Positions 44,330 through 52,807 of a DNA stretch of 64,000 bases are shown one piece after another (position 1 is the stretch's first letter; the number at the start of each line of letters is the position of its first letter). The notes under the pieces are model-generated. The model saw nothing but the letters and a program-made list of their open reading frames with translations, had not been told where the DNA came from and searched no databases. The DNA lies in NCBI GenBank assembly GCA_910578345.1, contig CAJTRA010000017.1, positions 1 to 64,000 of the forward strand. Direction: 5' to 3'. The stretch comes from an uncultured Lachnospiraceae bacterium. GTDB taxonomy: Bacteria > Bacillota > Clostridia > Lachnospirales > Lachnospiraceae. A program made the position numbers and the translations under genes.

Positions 44330-45553
44330 ATGAAAGAAAAAGTTGTTCTTGCTTATTCAGGCGGACTCGATACCACCGCGATCATCCCCTGGTTAAAGGA
44401 AAATTTTGATTACGAAGTGATCTGTGTCTGCGGCAACTGCGGGCAGGCCGAGGAGCTCGATGGTCTTGAAGAGCGTGCATTGGGAAGCGGCGCATCCAAA
44501 CTCTACATCGAAGACCTCACAGACGAGTTTTGTGACGATTTCATTATTCCCTGCGTGCAGGCAAATGCGGTCTACGAGAACAAGTATCTGTTAGGCACAT
44601 CCATGGCGCGCCCTGTAATCGCCAAGAAGTTAGTGGAGATCGCCCGCAAGGAGGGCGCTACTGCCATCTGCCACGGCGCTACCGGCAAGGGGAATGACCA
44701 GATCCGTTTCGAGCTTGGCATCAAGGCTCTGGCTCCCGACCTGAAGATTATCGCGGCATGGCGCAATGAGAAATGGACGATGAACTCCCGTGAGGAGGAG
44801 ATCAAATACTGCAAACAGCACGGCATCCATCTGCCCTTCTCCGCTGACTCAAGCTACAGCCGTGACCGTAACCTGTGGCACATCAGCCATGAGGGCCTGG
44901 AACTGGAAGATCCGTCCTGTGAGCCCAACTACGAACATCTGCTCGTTCTTGGCACCACGCCGGAAAAGGCGCCCGATGAAGGCGAATATGTTACCATGAC
45001 GTTTGAAAAAGGCATTCCCACTTCCGTCAACGGCAAACAGATGAAAGTGTCCGAGATCATCGCCACCCTGAACGAGCTTGGCGGCAAGCACGGAATCGGC
45101 ATCATCGATATTGTGGAGAACCGTGTGGTAGGCATGAAATCCCGCGGCGTCTACGAGACTCCCGGCGGCACCATCCTTTACGAGGCGCACCAGCAGTTGG
45201 AAGAGCTGATCCTTGACCGGGATACTTACGCACTGAAAAAAGACCTGGGCAATAAATTTGCACAGATCGTATATGAAGGCAAATGGTTCACCCCGATCCG
45301 CGAGGCGATCCAGGCTTTCATCCAGTCCACTCAGAAATATGTGACCGGTGAAGTGAAGTTCAAACTCTATAAAGGCAACATCATCAAGGCCGGCACCACT
45401 TCCCCGTACACGCTCTACAATGAGAGCATCGCTTCCTTCACCACAGGCGATCTGTACGACCATCACGATGCAGAGGGATTCATCAACCTGTTCGGCTTAT
45501 CCTGCAAGGTCCGCGCGATGAAGATGCAGGAGAACGGAGAGAAGCTGCTTTAA
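44330..45553 (+). CDS. argG: Argininosuccinate synthase
   Basis: A 407-residue enzyme joining citrulline and aspartate using ATP. The N-terminal PP-loop VLAYSGGLDTTAI, GATGKGNDQIRFE and the late SIASFTTGDLYDHHDAEGF are diagnostic. AAAGGAG lies 9 bases before the ATG. It is a single gene on the plus strand ending in a strong terminator; argH and the ornithine carbamoyltransferase gene are not in this window. Confidence 0.97.
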   Translation: MKEKVVLAYSGGLDTTAIIPWLKENFDYEVICVCGNCGQAEELDGLEERALGSGASKLYIEDLTDEFCDDFIIPCVQANAVYENKYLLGTSMARPVIAKKLVEIARKEGATAICHGATGKGNDQIRFELGIKALAPDLKIIAAWRNEKWTMNSREEEIKYCKQHGIHLPFSADSSYSRDRNLWHISHEGLELEDPSCEPNYEHLLVLGTTPEKAPDEGEYVTMTFEKGIPTSVNGKQMKVSEIIATLNELGGKHGIGIIDIVENRVVGMKSRGVYETPGGTILYEAHQQLEELILDRDTYALKKDLGNKFAQIVYEGKWFTPIREAIQAFIQSTQKYVTGEVKFKLYKGNIIKAGTTSPYTLYNESIASFTTGDLYDHHDAEGFINLFGLSCKVRAMKMQENGEKLL

Positions 45554-45599
45554 ACCTTTCAGAGACTGGTTTTTTTGAAATTAAAACGGTACACAAATA

Positions 45600-45655
45600 G
45601 GGGCTGTGAAAAATAGGAATTGAAAAACTCCTGCTTTCACAGCCCCTTTCTTCTT
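45600..45655. terminator. Bidirectional terminator between argG and the ABC transporter genes
   Basis: GGGGCTGTGAAA (45600-45611) pairs perfectly with TTTCACAGCCCC (45635-45646), followed on the plus strand by TTTCTTCTT. It separates argG from the convergent permease gene. Confidence 0.85.
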
Positions 45656-45672
45656 CGCTTCTTATTCCCCGC

Positions 45673-46494
45673 TCATCCCTTCACCGCTCCTGCCGCGATC
45701 CCTTTGATGATATGCTTCTGCATCACAAGGTAGAAGATCACTATAGGAATGCTGGAGATCAGGAAATTCGTTAAGACCAGATTCCACTGGTTGCTGTAAG
45801 TTCCGAAGAAATACCGCTGGGACAGGGGCAGTGTCATCGGTTTGCCGTTCCCGTATAACAGGAACGCTACCAGGAATTCTCCCCACACCCACAGGGCATT
45901 TAACACTGCTACCGTAGCTAAGATCGGCTTCATCAGCGGCAGAATAATGGTCATGATCATCCTGCCATTGGAACAGCCGTCAATGATCGCTGCCTCTTCA
46001 ATCTCTCTGGACATGCCCACACAATAGCTGCGGCATAAGAAGATGGGGACCGGCATTCCCAGCGCCAGATATACCAGAATAAGGCCAAACAGCCGGTTAA
46101 CTAGCTGCAGATTCCGCACCACCACAATCAGCGCCACCATATATACCTGAAACGGTACAAACAAAGTGGACATGATCACCAGCAGTATCACCGTACACAG
46201 TCGGCTGTCCCATCTCGCTAACGCGTATCCTGTCACTGCAGATACCAGTACCGTCAGTCCCGTCGTCATGACTACTACAAACAGGCTGCACAAGAACGAG
46301 GGCACGAAACTTCCTTCCGTCATGATGCGCTCAAAATTCCCCAGATACAAGGTGGACGGCATCGCGATCGCCGAGTTCATGATCTCTCCCTTGGTCTTAA
46401 AGGAATTGATCAGGACGAGGAAGAGCGGAGAAGCAAATACTGCCGCCAGAATCCAGATTACCACCGTTTGTATCCATATCTTACCATTCTTCAC
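45673..46494 (-). CDS. Carbohydrate ABC transporter permease (MalG type)
   Basis: A 273-residue membrane protein with six helices. The ABC-binding EAA loop reads EIEEAAIIDGCSNGRMIMTIILPLM, in the expected position before the fifth helix, and the C terminus is the typical KGIAAGAVKG. It forms the sugar channel with the MalF-type partner, whose gene end overlaps its start by 4 bases (ATGA), so translation is coupled. No ATPase gene is present; such systems commonly share an MsmK-type ATPase encoded elsewhere. Confidence 0.94.
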   Translation of the reverse strand: MKNGKIWIQTVVIWILAAVFASPLFLVLINSFKTKGEIMNSAIAMPSTLYLGNFERIMTEGSFVPSFLCSLFVVVMTTGLTVLVSAVTGYALARWDSRLCTVILLVIMSTLFVPFQVYMVALIVVVRNLQLVNRLFGLILVYLALGMPVPIFLCRSYCVGMSREIEEAAIIDGCSNGRMIMTIILPLMKPILATVAVLNALWVWGEFLVAFLLYGNGKPMTLPLSQRYFFGTYSNQWNLVLTNFLISSIPIVIFYLVMQKHIIKGIAAGAVKG

Positions 46495-47360
46495 TGCAGT
46501 CTCTCCTCTCTTTTCTTCATGAAATAATTTAACACCAGGCTGATACCCCCGATGATAACGAACAGAATGACTGACTGTGCCGCTGCATAACCGTTGCGGT
46601 TTGCATTAAAAGCGGTCTTGTAGATCTTAAATACCATCGTGGCGGAGGCTCCTACCGGACCACCGCTCGTCATCGTATACGGCAGTTCAAACACCCTCAT
46701 ATTGGAGGCCACAGCCAGGATCAGACAAGTGATGATCGTTGGAGAAAGCAAAGGCAGTTTCACATAGCGCAGCACCTGCGCTACACTGGCGCCATCGATC
46801 CTGGCTGCTTCCACCAAATCCTCGGAGATCCCCTGCAGGGCGGCAAGATAGATCACCATATAGTATCCCGCACTGTTCCAGATCCCCACTGCCGCAAGTG
46901 CCGGAATGACTGTATTCTTATTCCCCAGGACCGCAATGCTGCCGCCGCCCAGGCCCATAACCAGATCGGGCACCACCTGTTGGTAGATAAACAGCCAGAT
47001 GTATCCGACCACAAGAAGGCTCATCATATTTGGGATAAAGAAAAAAGTCCGCAGCGCCGCTTTCAACCGGATCCTGGAATCTAAGAGCAGCGCCAGTGCC
47101 AAAGAAAGAATATTCCCAGGTACGACCACAAGAATGGCATACTTTAAGGTCACGCCTATCGTCTTCAGAAAGCTCTTGTCTGTAAATGCCTCCTGATAAT
47201 TCGCTGCTCCCACTAAGTGATAGCTGGTCTTCATCCCATAGGAATCCGTGAAGGACAGCCACAGACTCTGCACTACCGGTATGATGAAAAACACGACGAA
47301 CAAAATAACTGCCGGCATCAACAATGCGAGATAAAAAATATTCTGCCTTCTTCTCTTCAT
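46491..47360 (-). CDS. Carbohydrate ABC transporter permease (MalF type)
   Basis: A 289-residue protein with six helices. ATG at 47360 has GGGGAAGG a few bases upstream; the longer frame adds a non-hydrophobic extension. The EAA loop is EDLVEAARIDGASVAQVLRYVKLPLL. It partners the MalG-type permease and the lipoprotein encoded upstream. The sugar is not determined, but the locus includes L-fucose isomerase and a ROK regulator. Confidence 0.94.
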   Translation of the reverse strand: MKRRRQNIFYLALLMPAVILFVVFFIIPVVQSLWLSFTDSYGMKTSYHLVGAANYQEAFTDKSFLKTIGVTLKYAILVVVPGNILSLALALLLDSRIRLKAALRTFFFIPNMMSLLVVGYIWLFIYQQVVPDLVMGLGGGSIAVLGNKNTVIPALAAVGIWNSAGYYMVIYLAALQGISEDLVEAARIDGASVAQVLRYVKLPLLSPTIITCLILAVASNMRVFELPYTMTSGGPVGASATMVFKIYKTAFNANRNGYAAAQSVILFVIIGGISLVLNYFMKKREERLQ

Positions 47361-47480
47361 CTTCCTTCCCCTTTCCTTTCCGAAACAAGCCCTTGAGAGT
47401 CCAAAAGGGTATCCTGCCGTATATCGCAAGACACCCCTCGGCTTTATCCTTTCTTCCTCTGCTCATGGATCAGGCATGTT

Positions 47481-48860
47481 TTACTCTGCAGCCGTATCCG
47501 CTTCCCCTCTGGCCTTATCCCAGTAAGTATCCAGTTCCTCCGACAGGCTTGCCCAGTCGCTCTCTCCTAACATGTAATAGGAGAAGATCTCCCACAGCTT
47601 GTCTGTATAGACACTGCGCAGAACTCTGTCGCCATAAGGCGTAAACTGTCCGCTTGACAGATAGGAATCAATATCGGAAGCGATCGGATCATACTCCACG
47701 GACACGCCCTTCACCGCTGAAGATACCCTGACATTTTCAGACCAGATCGTCCCTGCCTCTTCACTCGCCACATAAGCTAAGAAGTCCTTCGCCACATCCT
47801 GGTTCTCCGAATCGGCACAGACAGACAGGGATGTTTCCGGAAAACAGAGCATCTTGTCATCTGCCTTATTCTCAGAGATCGGGAACGCCATCAATCCGAT
47901 ATTGGCATCCGGGTTCGCCGAACGGATATCCGCAAGCGCCCAGGACCCATTGCCATAGAAAGCAACTTCGCCGTTCGCGATCAGCGCGGCACAGTCCTCA
48001 TACGTATTGTTGTAAGCGTTGTCCGGATCCGCATATCGATACACCACATCCGTCAGAATGTCAAAAGCTTTCTTCCAGCCGCCGTCTTCATCCGCGATCG
48101 TCACCTCTGAAGCATCTCTCTTAGCGCTCCAGTCAGGATCTGCTCCATACACCGTTTCCGCAAACAGACCGATCAGTGACATATAAGGAACGGACAGATT
48201 GCTTAAGCTCAGCGCAAAAGGCGTTACCCCGTTGTTCTCCAGGGTCTCACAGCAAGAAACCAGCTCGCTTAAAGTCTCCGGCGCTTCTAAACTGTTCGCT
48301 TCCAGAACATCCTTATTGTAATACAGGGCGATATACCCGTTATCAATCGGCATCGCATAGATGCCATCGTCATAGATCGCATTGGCTCCAGCTACCGTAT
48401 CCGCATTCAGGCCGTCCAGGAAACTCTCGCCGGAAAGATCTACCAGGAATTCCGGTTCCACCTCTTTCATCCAGGTGATGATATCCGGCATGTCTCCCGA
48501 TGCGCTTCTGGCGCGGAGCGTCGTCTTTAGGTCGTCAGAACCCATGGACTGCAGTTCGAACTTCACATTGGGGTGCTCGGCCGTGTAGTTGTCAAACATC
48601 TGTTGGAACGAAGTCTGCGCTGCCTCTTCTGTCTTCAGGGAAAGAATCTCCAGCGTAACGCTTTCTCCTCCTGCGTCTCCTGCTGCCTCTGCCACATCTG
48701 CGCTTTCAGCCTCTGTTCCTGCCACGTCCGCTGTCTCTGTATTCTCTGTCTGTTCTTCTGCAGACGCTTCACCGGACTGATCATTTCCGGATCCGCAGCC
48801 TGCCAGCATACCGGCTGTCATACTGACACACAGCAGCATTGCCACAATTTTTTTCCTCAT
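47481..48860 (-). CDS. Sugar ABC transporter substrate-binding lipoprotein
   Basis: A 459-residue extracellular solute-binding protein of family 1. The signal peptide ends GMLAGC with a lipidated Cys at about 22, followed by a long Glu/Ala/Thr linker (about 25-65) that spans the cell wall. VTLEILSLKTEEAAQTSFQQMFDNYTAEHPNV and GDMPDIITW are typical of carbohydrate binders. It lies 120 bases upstream of the MalF-type permease and 88 bases downstream of the ROK regulator, all in one direction. Confidence 0.94.
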   Translation of the reverse strand: MRKKIVAMLLCVSMTAGMLAGCGSGNDQSGEASAEEQTENTETADVAGTEAESADVAEAAGDAGGESVTLEILSLKTEEAAQTSFQQMFDNYTAEHPNVKFELQSMGSDDLKTTLRARSASGDMPDIITWMKEVEPEFLVDLSGESFLDGLNADTVAGANAIYDDGIYAMPIDNGYIALYYNKDVLEANSLEAPETLSELVSCCETLENNGVTPFALSLSNLSVPYMSLIGLFAETVYGADPDWSAKRDASEVTIADEDGGWKKAFDILTDVVYRYADPDNAYNNTYEDCAALIANGEVAFYGNGSWALADIRSANPDANIGLMAFPISENKADDKMLCFPETSLSVCADSENQDVAKDFLAYVASEEAGTIWSENVRVSSAVKGVSVEYDPIASDIDSYLSSGQFTPYGDRVLRSVYTDKLWEIFSYYMLGESDWASLSEELDTYWDKARGEADTAAE

Positions 48861-48948
48861 ACCTTCCTCCTTCGGATTTACTCCTCATCATAATTTCCTA
48901 TTTACTTATTTCATCCGACAGTACGCGTTCCTGCCAGATCAAACCAGA

Positions 48949-50145
48949 TTAAGTAACTGCCAGAGAAAGCTTCGGTTTCGCGAAAAGATGCTCAAATACA
49001 TAACAGCACGCCCCCAGCGCATACTCCTCTCTGCACAGTCTGCCTGGCCGGATATCCGGATTCATCTCCATATCATGGACCAGACTGTCCCTGACCGTCT
49101 TTTTCAGGGTCTCCCAATAAACAGAACCTTCCAGGTTCCCACAGCCTCCTACAATGACTGTCTCTACTTCCAGTGTCTTCAGCAGATTAGACAGCGCGAT
49201 ACCCAGGTAAAAGGCTGCCCGCTGCAGGATCAGAGCGCTGTCTGCATCTCCTGCTTTCGCTTTCTCTATAAAGTCATAAAGTGTATAATATTCTTCCAGA
49301 TCTTCCTGTCCTGTCTGTGTACGATAGAACCGGTTCATAGCCAGCTCCCCGGAAAAGGCGTCCAGACACCCTCTGTTTCCACAGACACATTCCGGTCCGT
49401 TCACGTCAAGGATCGTGTGGCCGATATACCCTGCATTTCCATTATTGCCGTCAAGCGGTCTGTTATGATAGAAGATCGCGCTGCCGATACCGGAACGGAT
49501 TCCGATATAGACGAAATCTTCCGTATCTGCCGGAAGATATTTCTCCTTCTCGATCAGCGCCAGCAGATGCACATCATTCTTCATATAGACAGGAACCTGA
49601 AACTTTTCTTCCAGAATCTCTTTCATATTGATATAGTCCCATCCCCGGATCCTCTTGATGTGCAGGGACTTCCCTTCTCTCTTATGAATCGTTCCCGATA
49701 TTCCCAGACCTATACCTACGATCTTCTCCCTCGGCTTCCCCGCCTCCGCGATCAGGGATGCGATCTCATCCAACAGCCTGGTCAGTACCAGATCCGCTTC
49801 GCTGTCAATATGGAACTTCATCTCCCTGCTCGCTATGATCTCCTTCTTCATGTTGGCGAAAGACATCCGTACCTTCGGAAATTCAAAATCGATCCCCACC
49901 GCATACGCAGAGTCTTCATTGATACAGATCAACTCCGCCGGTCGTCCTCCCGTGGATTCTGAAAACCCATTCTTTACAATATAACCGGCTTCCAGGAATT
50001 CTTTCACCGTCTCTAACACAGTTGGACGGCTCAGAGAGGTTCTTAATGTGATCTCTTCTGTGGTCACAGGTTCATATGTCTGGATGCACTGCATCACCAG
50101 ATACTTGTTGGCAGCCTTTAAGACTTTCGTTGTATTTTTCTTCAT
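48949..50145 (-). CDS. ROK-family transcriptional regulator (NagC/XylR type)
   Basis: A 398-residue regulator. ATG at 50145 has GGGGAG 9 bases upstream; an ATG three codons earlier is too close. Residues about 1-70 are a winged helix-turn-helix (PVTTEEITLRTSLSRPTVLETVKEF). The ROK domain follows, with GIGLGISGTI, sugar-site motifs GNAGYIGHTIL and the zinc motif CVCGNRGCLDAF. The loop that in kinases holds the catalytic Asp reads KNDVH, so some sugar-phosphorylating ability cannot be excluded. It likely represses both divergent operons from repeats at 50205-50228. Confidence 0.9.
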   Translation of the reverse strand: MKKNTTKVLKAANKYLVMQCIQTYEPVTTEEITLRTSLSRPTVLETVKEFLEAGYIVKNGFSESTGGRPAELICINEDSAYAVGIDFEFPKVRMSFANMKKEIIASREMKFHIDSEADLVLTRLLDEIASLIAEAGKPREKIVGIGLGISGTIHKREGKSLHIKRIRGWDYINMKEILEEKFQVPVYMKNDVHLLALIEKEKYLPADTEDFVYIGIRSGIGSAIFYHNRPLDGNNGNAGYIGHTILDVNGPECVCGNRGCLDAFSGELAMNRFYRTQTGQEDLEEYYTLYDFIEKAKAGDADSALILQRAAFYLGIALSNLLKTLEVETVIVGGCGNLEGSVYWETLKKTVRDSLVHDMEMNPDIRPGRLCREEYALGACCYVFEHLFAKPKLSLAVT

Positions 50146-50184
50146 AAATGGCATCTCCCCTCATCCATTTCTGATTGTATTGTC

Positions 50185-50213
50185 ATTATAGCATCTGATT
50201 TTTGTTTTGTAAA
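50185..50213 (-). promoter_or_regulatory. Promoter of the ROK-ABC transporter operon
   Basis: Minus-strand -35 TTTACA (50213-50208), 17-base spacer, -10 TATAAT (50190-50185). The -35 lies within the first TTTTGTAAATA repeat, which fits autoregulation. Confidence 0.65.
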
Positions 50214-50228
50214 TAACTTTTGTAAATA
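50205..50228. promoter_or_regulatory. Direct-repeat operator candidate for the ROK regulator
   Basis: Two copies of TTTTGTAAATA (50205-50215 and 50218-50228), 13 bases apart, in an AT-rich stretch between the divergent promoters. They resemble the A/T-rich sites of NagC/XylR-type ROK repressors. Confidence 0.5.
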
Positions 50229-50244
50229 TTTTTTATAAAACTAC

Positions 50245-50273
50245 TTTTCATATCAGAAAACCTGTGCTATACT
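50245..50273 (+). promoter_or_regulatory. Promoter of the glycosidase-epimerase-fucI operon
   Basis: -35 TTTTCA (50245-50250), 17-base spacer ending TGTGC, -10 TATACT (50268-50273). It begins 17 bases downstream of the second TTTTGTAAATA repeat. Confidence 0.6.
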
Positions 50274-50328
50274 ACAGCTATGCTTTTGTTACAAACTTAA
50301 TAAACCCAAACCGCAAGGAGGACATTTC

Positions 50329-51474
50329 ATGTATTGTGAATTAGAAACCAGTCTGGCAGAACTTTCTTCTCTTCTGATAGAGAACTGCCGGGCGACAGCT
50401 TACGATGGCACGATCCTTTACACCCCGGACGGTATTTCCAATTATAATGCGCTGTGGCTGCGGGACTTTTCCTATATGGTGGAGTACGCCGGGTCTACGA
50501 TCCCGAATGCGGACATTACCGCCTGCATCCGATATGCCATCCGTCACCGCAGAGAAGACGGCTGGATGCCCGACCGGGTGACCGGAGACGGGATCGGCGT
50601 ATACGCCGCCGGGGAAATGGATTCTCCCGTGGGGGAAGCGAACCTGGATAACACTCCCTTCCTTATTTACACGGTATACAGCCTTGCAAAACGTCTGGAC
50701 CAGAACGCCTTTGCCTCTCTGTTCCAGGAATGGGAACCGGCCTTGACCCAGGGGATGTCTTTGATCCCCTTGCACGAATCCGGCCTGGTCTACAATGATC
50801 CCCAAAGGCCCCATTCTCCTTATGGTTTTACAGACACGGTCTGCAAGACCGGTGTCTTGTATATGGAATCCCTGCTGTTCCGGCGGGCCTGCCGCATGAT
50901 GGAAGAACTCTGCGCCACCTATAAACAGGGAAATGCCGGACAATATGCCATCCTGGCTTCCTCCATCGAAGACAGCATAGCATCCTTGCGGGAATCCTCT
51001 GACGGATCCTACTACGCCGCTTCCGGCGACTGCCGCCAGAAAGATATCTGGGGCATGGCCTACATGCTCTATATCGGATTCCCTGTTCCTGCTGCAGACA
51101 AAGAGGCCGTGCTGGATTTCCTTTATGCCAACTATGACCGCTATCTGTACAAAGGACAGGTACGCCATCTGCTGGCCGAAGAATACTGGCAGAAGCTGCT
51201 GATCGACGTAGCCCCTGAGACTTACCAGAACGGCGCCTACTGGGCCACCGCCTCAGGCTGGCTGATCTGGTGCCTGGCGCAGAGGGATATCTCCTTAGCT
51301 GCACGCATTGCGGTCGAAGCAGCATCCTATCTGAAAGAAGAAGGTTCCTATGAGTGTGTGAACGAGAATTACCAGAAACTGCCCAGCATGGTCGTCAGTG
51401 CGACCAACCTTTATGCGGGACTGAAACGCGCTGCGGAAGAGTTTCCGGATCTACGGGATGCTCTGGACTCATAG
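50329..51474 (+). CDS. (alpha/alpha)6-barrel glycosidase-like protein
   Basis: A 381-residue cytoplasmic protein. Its helical repeats and the motif NALWLRDFSYMVEYAG near residue 40 resemble (alpha/alpha)6-barrel glycosidases such as trehalase/glucoamylase-like families; EDGWMPDRV, DNTPFLIYT, YGFTDTVCKTG and the late NGAYWATASGWLIW are the expected barrel-lining segments. No signal peptide. The GH family cannot be named with confidence. CAAGGAGG lies 7 bases before the ATG. First gene of the rightward operon, divergent from the ROK regulator. It probably trims an imported sugar. Confidence 0.72.
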   Translation: MYCELETSLAELSSLLIENCRATAYDGTILYTPDGISNYNALWLRDFSYMVEYAGSTIPNADITACIRYAIRHRREDGWMPDRVTGDGIGVYAAGEMDSPVGEANLDNTPFLIYTVYSLAKRLDQNAFASLFQEWEPALTQGMSLIPLHESGLVYNDPQRPHSPYGFTDTVCKTGVLYMESLLFRRACRMMEELCATYKQGNAGQYAILASSIEDSIASLRESSDGSYYAASGDCRQKDIWGMAYMLYIGFPVPAADKEAVLDFLYANYDRYLYKGQVRHLLAEEYWQKLLIDVAPETYQNGAYWATASGWLIWCLAQRDISLAARIAVEAASYLKEEGSYECVNENYQKLPSMVVSATNLYAGLKRAAEEFPDLRDALDS

Positions 51475-51754
51475 ACCCTTTTCTTTAATATTATGGGCAG
51501 AAAGGTTTCCAAAACTGGTCCTTTTCCTGCAGTTCATCTCCCCGGATGATATCCGCCGGGAATCTTCCCGCGGTGAATTACACTGCAGCGGATCCGGTCA
51601 GTTCCTCCTTCCTGCCCACCTTTTCTGAACATAGAAGACGCCGCACTTCCCCTTTTCTATCATAGGACGCTGATGCTTCCCTATGACCAGAATATATGCG
51701 GCACCTGCCCCGATCATATGTGCCGCCATCATCGGGCGGCGGAATGGAGACTTT
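51475..51754 (+). other. 280-base gap with a possible structured leader, no gene seen
   Basis: No coding sequence is supported here. A GC-rich dyad lies at 51527-51588: the outer arms CTGCAGT/ACTGCAG enclose a CGGGA..TTCCCG hairpin. It could be an attenuated terminator for the glycosidase gene or an RNA processing site. No U-tract follows. Confidence 0.3.
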
Positions 51755-52696
51755 ATGAAATACGGAATTTATTTTGCTTATTGGGAAAAAGAATGGAACA
51801 CAGAGATCGTTCCCTATATCAGGAAAGTGAAAGAGCTGGGATTTGATATTCTGGAAATTTCCTGTGCAAGCCTTGTCCATACATCTGCACAAGAGCTGCA
51901 GATCCTGAAAGAAACAGCCGCAGACAACGGTGTGATCCTGACTGCCGGCTACGGGCCTGGTCCATCCGAAAATCTGGCGAGCCCGGATCCTGCCATCGTC
52001 GAAAATGCCATAACCTTCTACACAGACATTCTGCAGAAACTGGAGTATCTGCAGATCCACACGATCGGTGGCGGTATCTATTCCTACTGGCCCGTAGACT
52101 ATACCAGACCCATCGATAAACCTGCCGACTGGGCGCGCAGCGTTACCAATGTGCGCAAGGTGGGACAGATCGCAGAAGGCTGCGGCGTCCATTACTGCCT
52201 GGAAGTCCTGAACCGTTTTGAAGGTTATCTGCTCAATACCGCCGAGGAAGCGAAACAATTCGTGGAAGAAGTGGGACTTGACTCTGTCATGATCATGCTG
52301 GACACCTTCCATATGAATATCGAAGAGGACAATATGGCCGACGCGATCCGGCTGGCCGGAAATAAGCTGGGACACTTCCATGTGGGCGAGAACAACCGCA
52401 GGGTTCCCGGTAAGGGAAAACTCCCCTGGGCGGACATCGGCGCCGCACTGCGTGAGATTGACTATACCGGCGCTGTGGTCATGGAACCCTTTGTCACACA
52501 AGGCGGAACCGTCGGAAAAGACATCCGCATCTGGCGTGATCTAAGCCATGGAGCCGACCATTTCAGACTGGACGAAGATGCCGCCGGTTCTGTGGCTTTT
52601 CTCCGCCACGTCTTTTCCGGTCCCTATGGAAGAGGTTCTTCGGGCAGCCGCCAAATGCCTGCAAGCAGTCGCTTGGCCCGCTGCCCACAGGAATAA
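51755..52696 (+). CDS. Ketose 3-epimerase (D-tagatose/D-allulose 3-epimerase family)
   Basis: A 313-residue sugar-phosphate isomerase/epimerase-type TIM barrel. ATG at 51755 has TGGAG 6 bases upstream. The four metal ligands are visible at Glu150 (YCLEVLNRFE), Asp183 (MLDTFHMNIEE), His209 (HFHVGENNRR) and Glu244 (VVMEPFV), the same positions as I recall for the Agrobacterium allulose 3-epimerase. The family epimerises free ketoses at C3. The C terminus runs about 25 residues past the usual end (FLRHVFSG) as a low-complexity Ser/Arg tail. Next to L-fucose isomerase, a ketose such as L-fuculose could be its substrate; that is inference. Confidence 0.85.
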   Translation: MKYGIYFAYWEKEWNTEIVPYIRKVKELGFDILEISCASLVHTSAQELQILKETAADNGVILTAGYGPGPSENLASPDPAIVENAITFYTDILQKLEYLQIHTIGGGIYSYWPVDYTRPIDKPADWARSVTNVRKVGQIAEGCGVHYCLEVLNRFEGYLLNTAEEAKQFVEEVGLDSVMIMLDTFHMNIEEDNMADAIRLAGNKLGHFHVGENNRRVPGKGKLPWADIGAALREIDYTGAVVMEPFVTQGGTVGKDIRIWRDLSHGADHFRLDEDAAGSVAFLRHVFSGPYGRGSSGSRQMPASSRLARCPQE

Positions 52697-52807
52697 AACG
52701 CTCCGCAATGGAGAAGCTGTTTGTGCCAGCGCGCTGCCTGCCACAAACTCGTCCATACGCCGTCTGAACAAAATTACGACGAAAGCAGCGCAGAAATGAG
52801 GAAAAAC

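Noticed and set aside
51475..51754. Separate small gene between the glycosidase and epimerase genes
   Set aside because: The upstream extension of the epimerase frame has no ribosome site and poor composition; only a GC dyad is seen.
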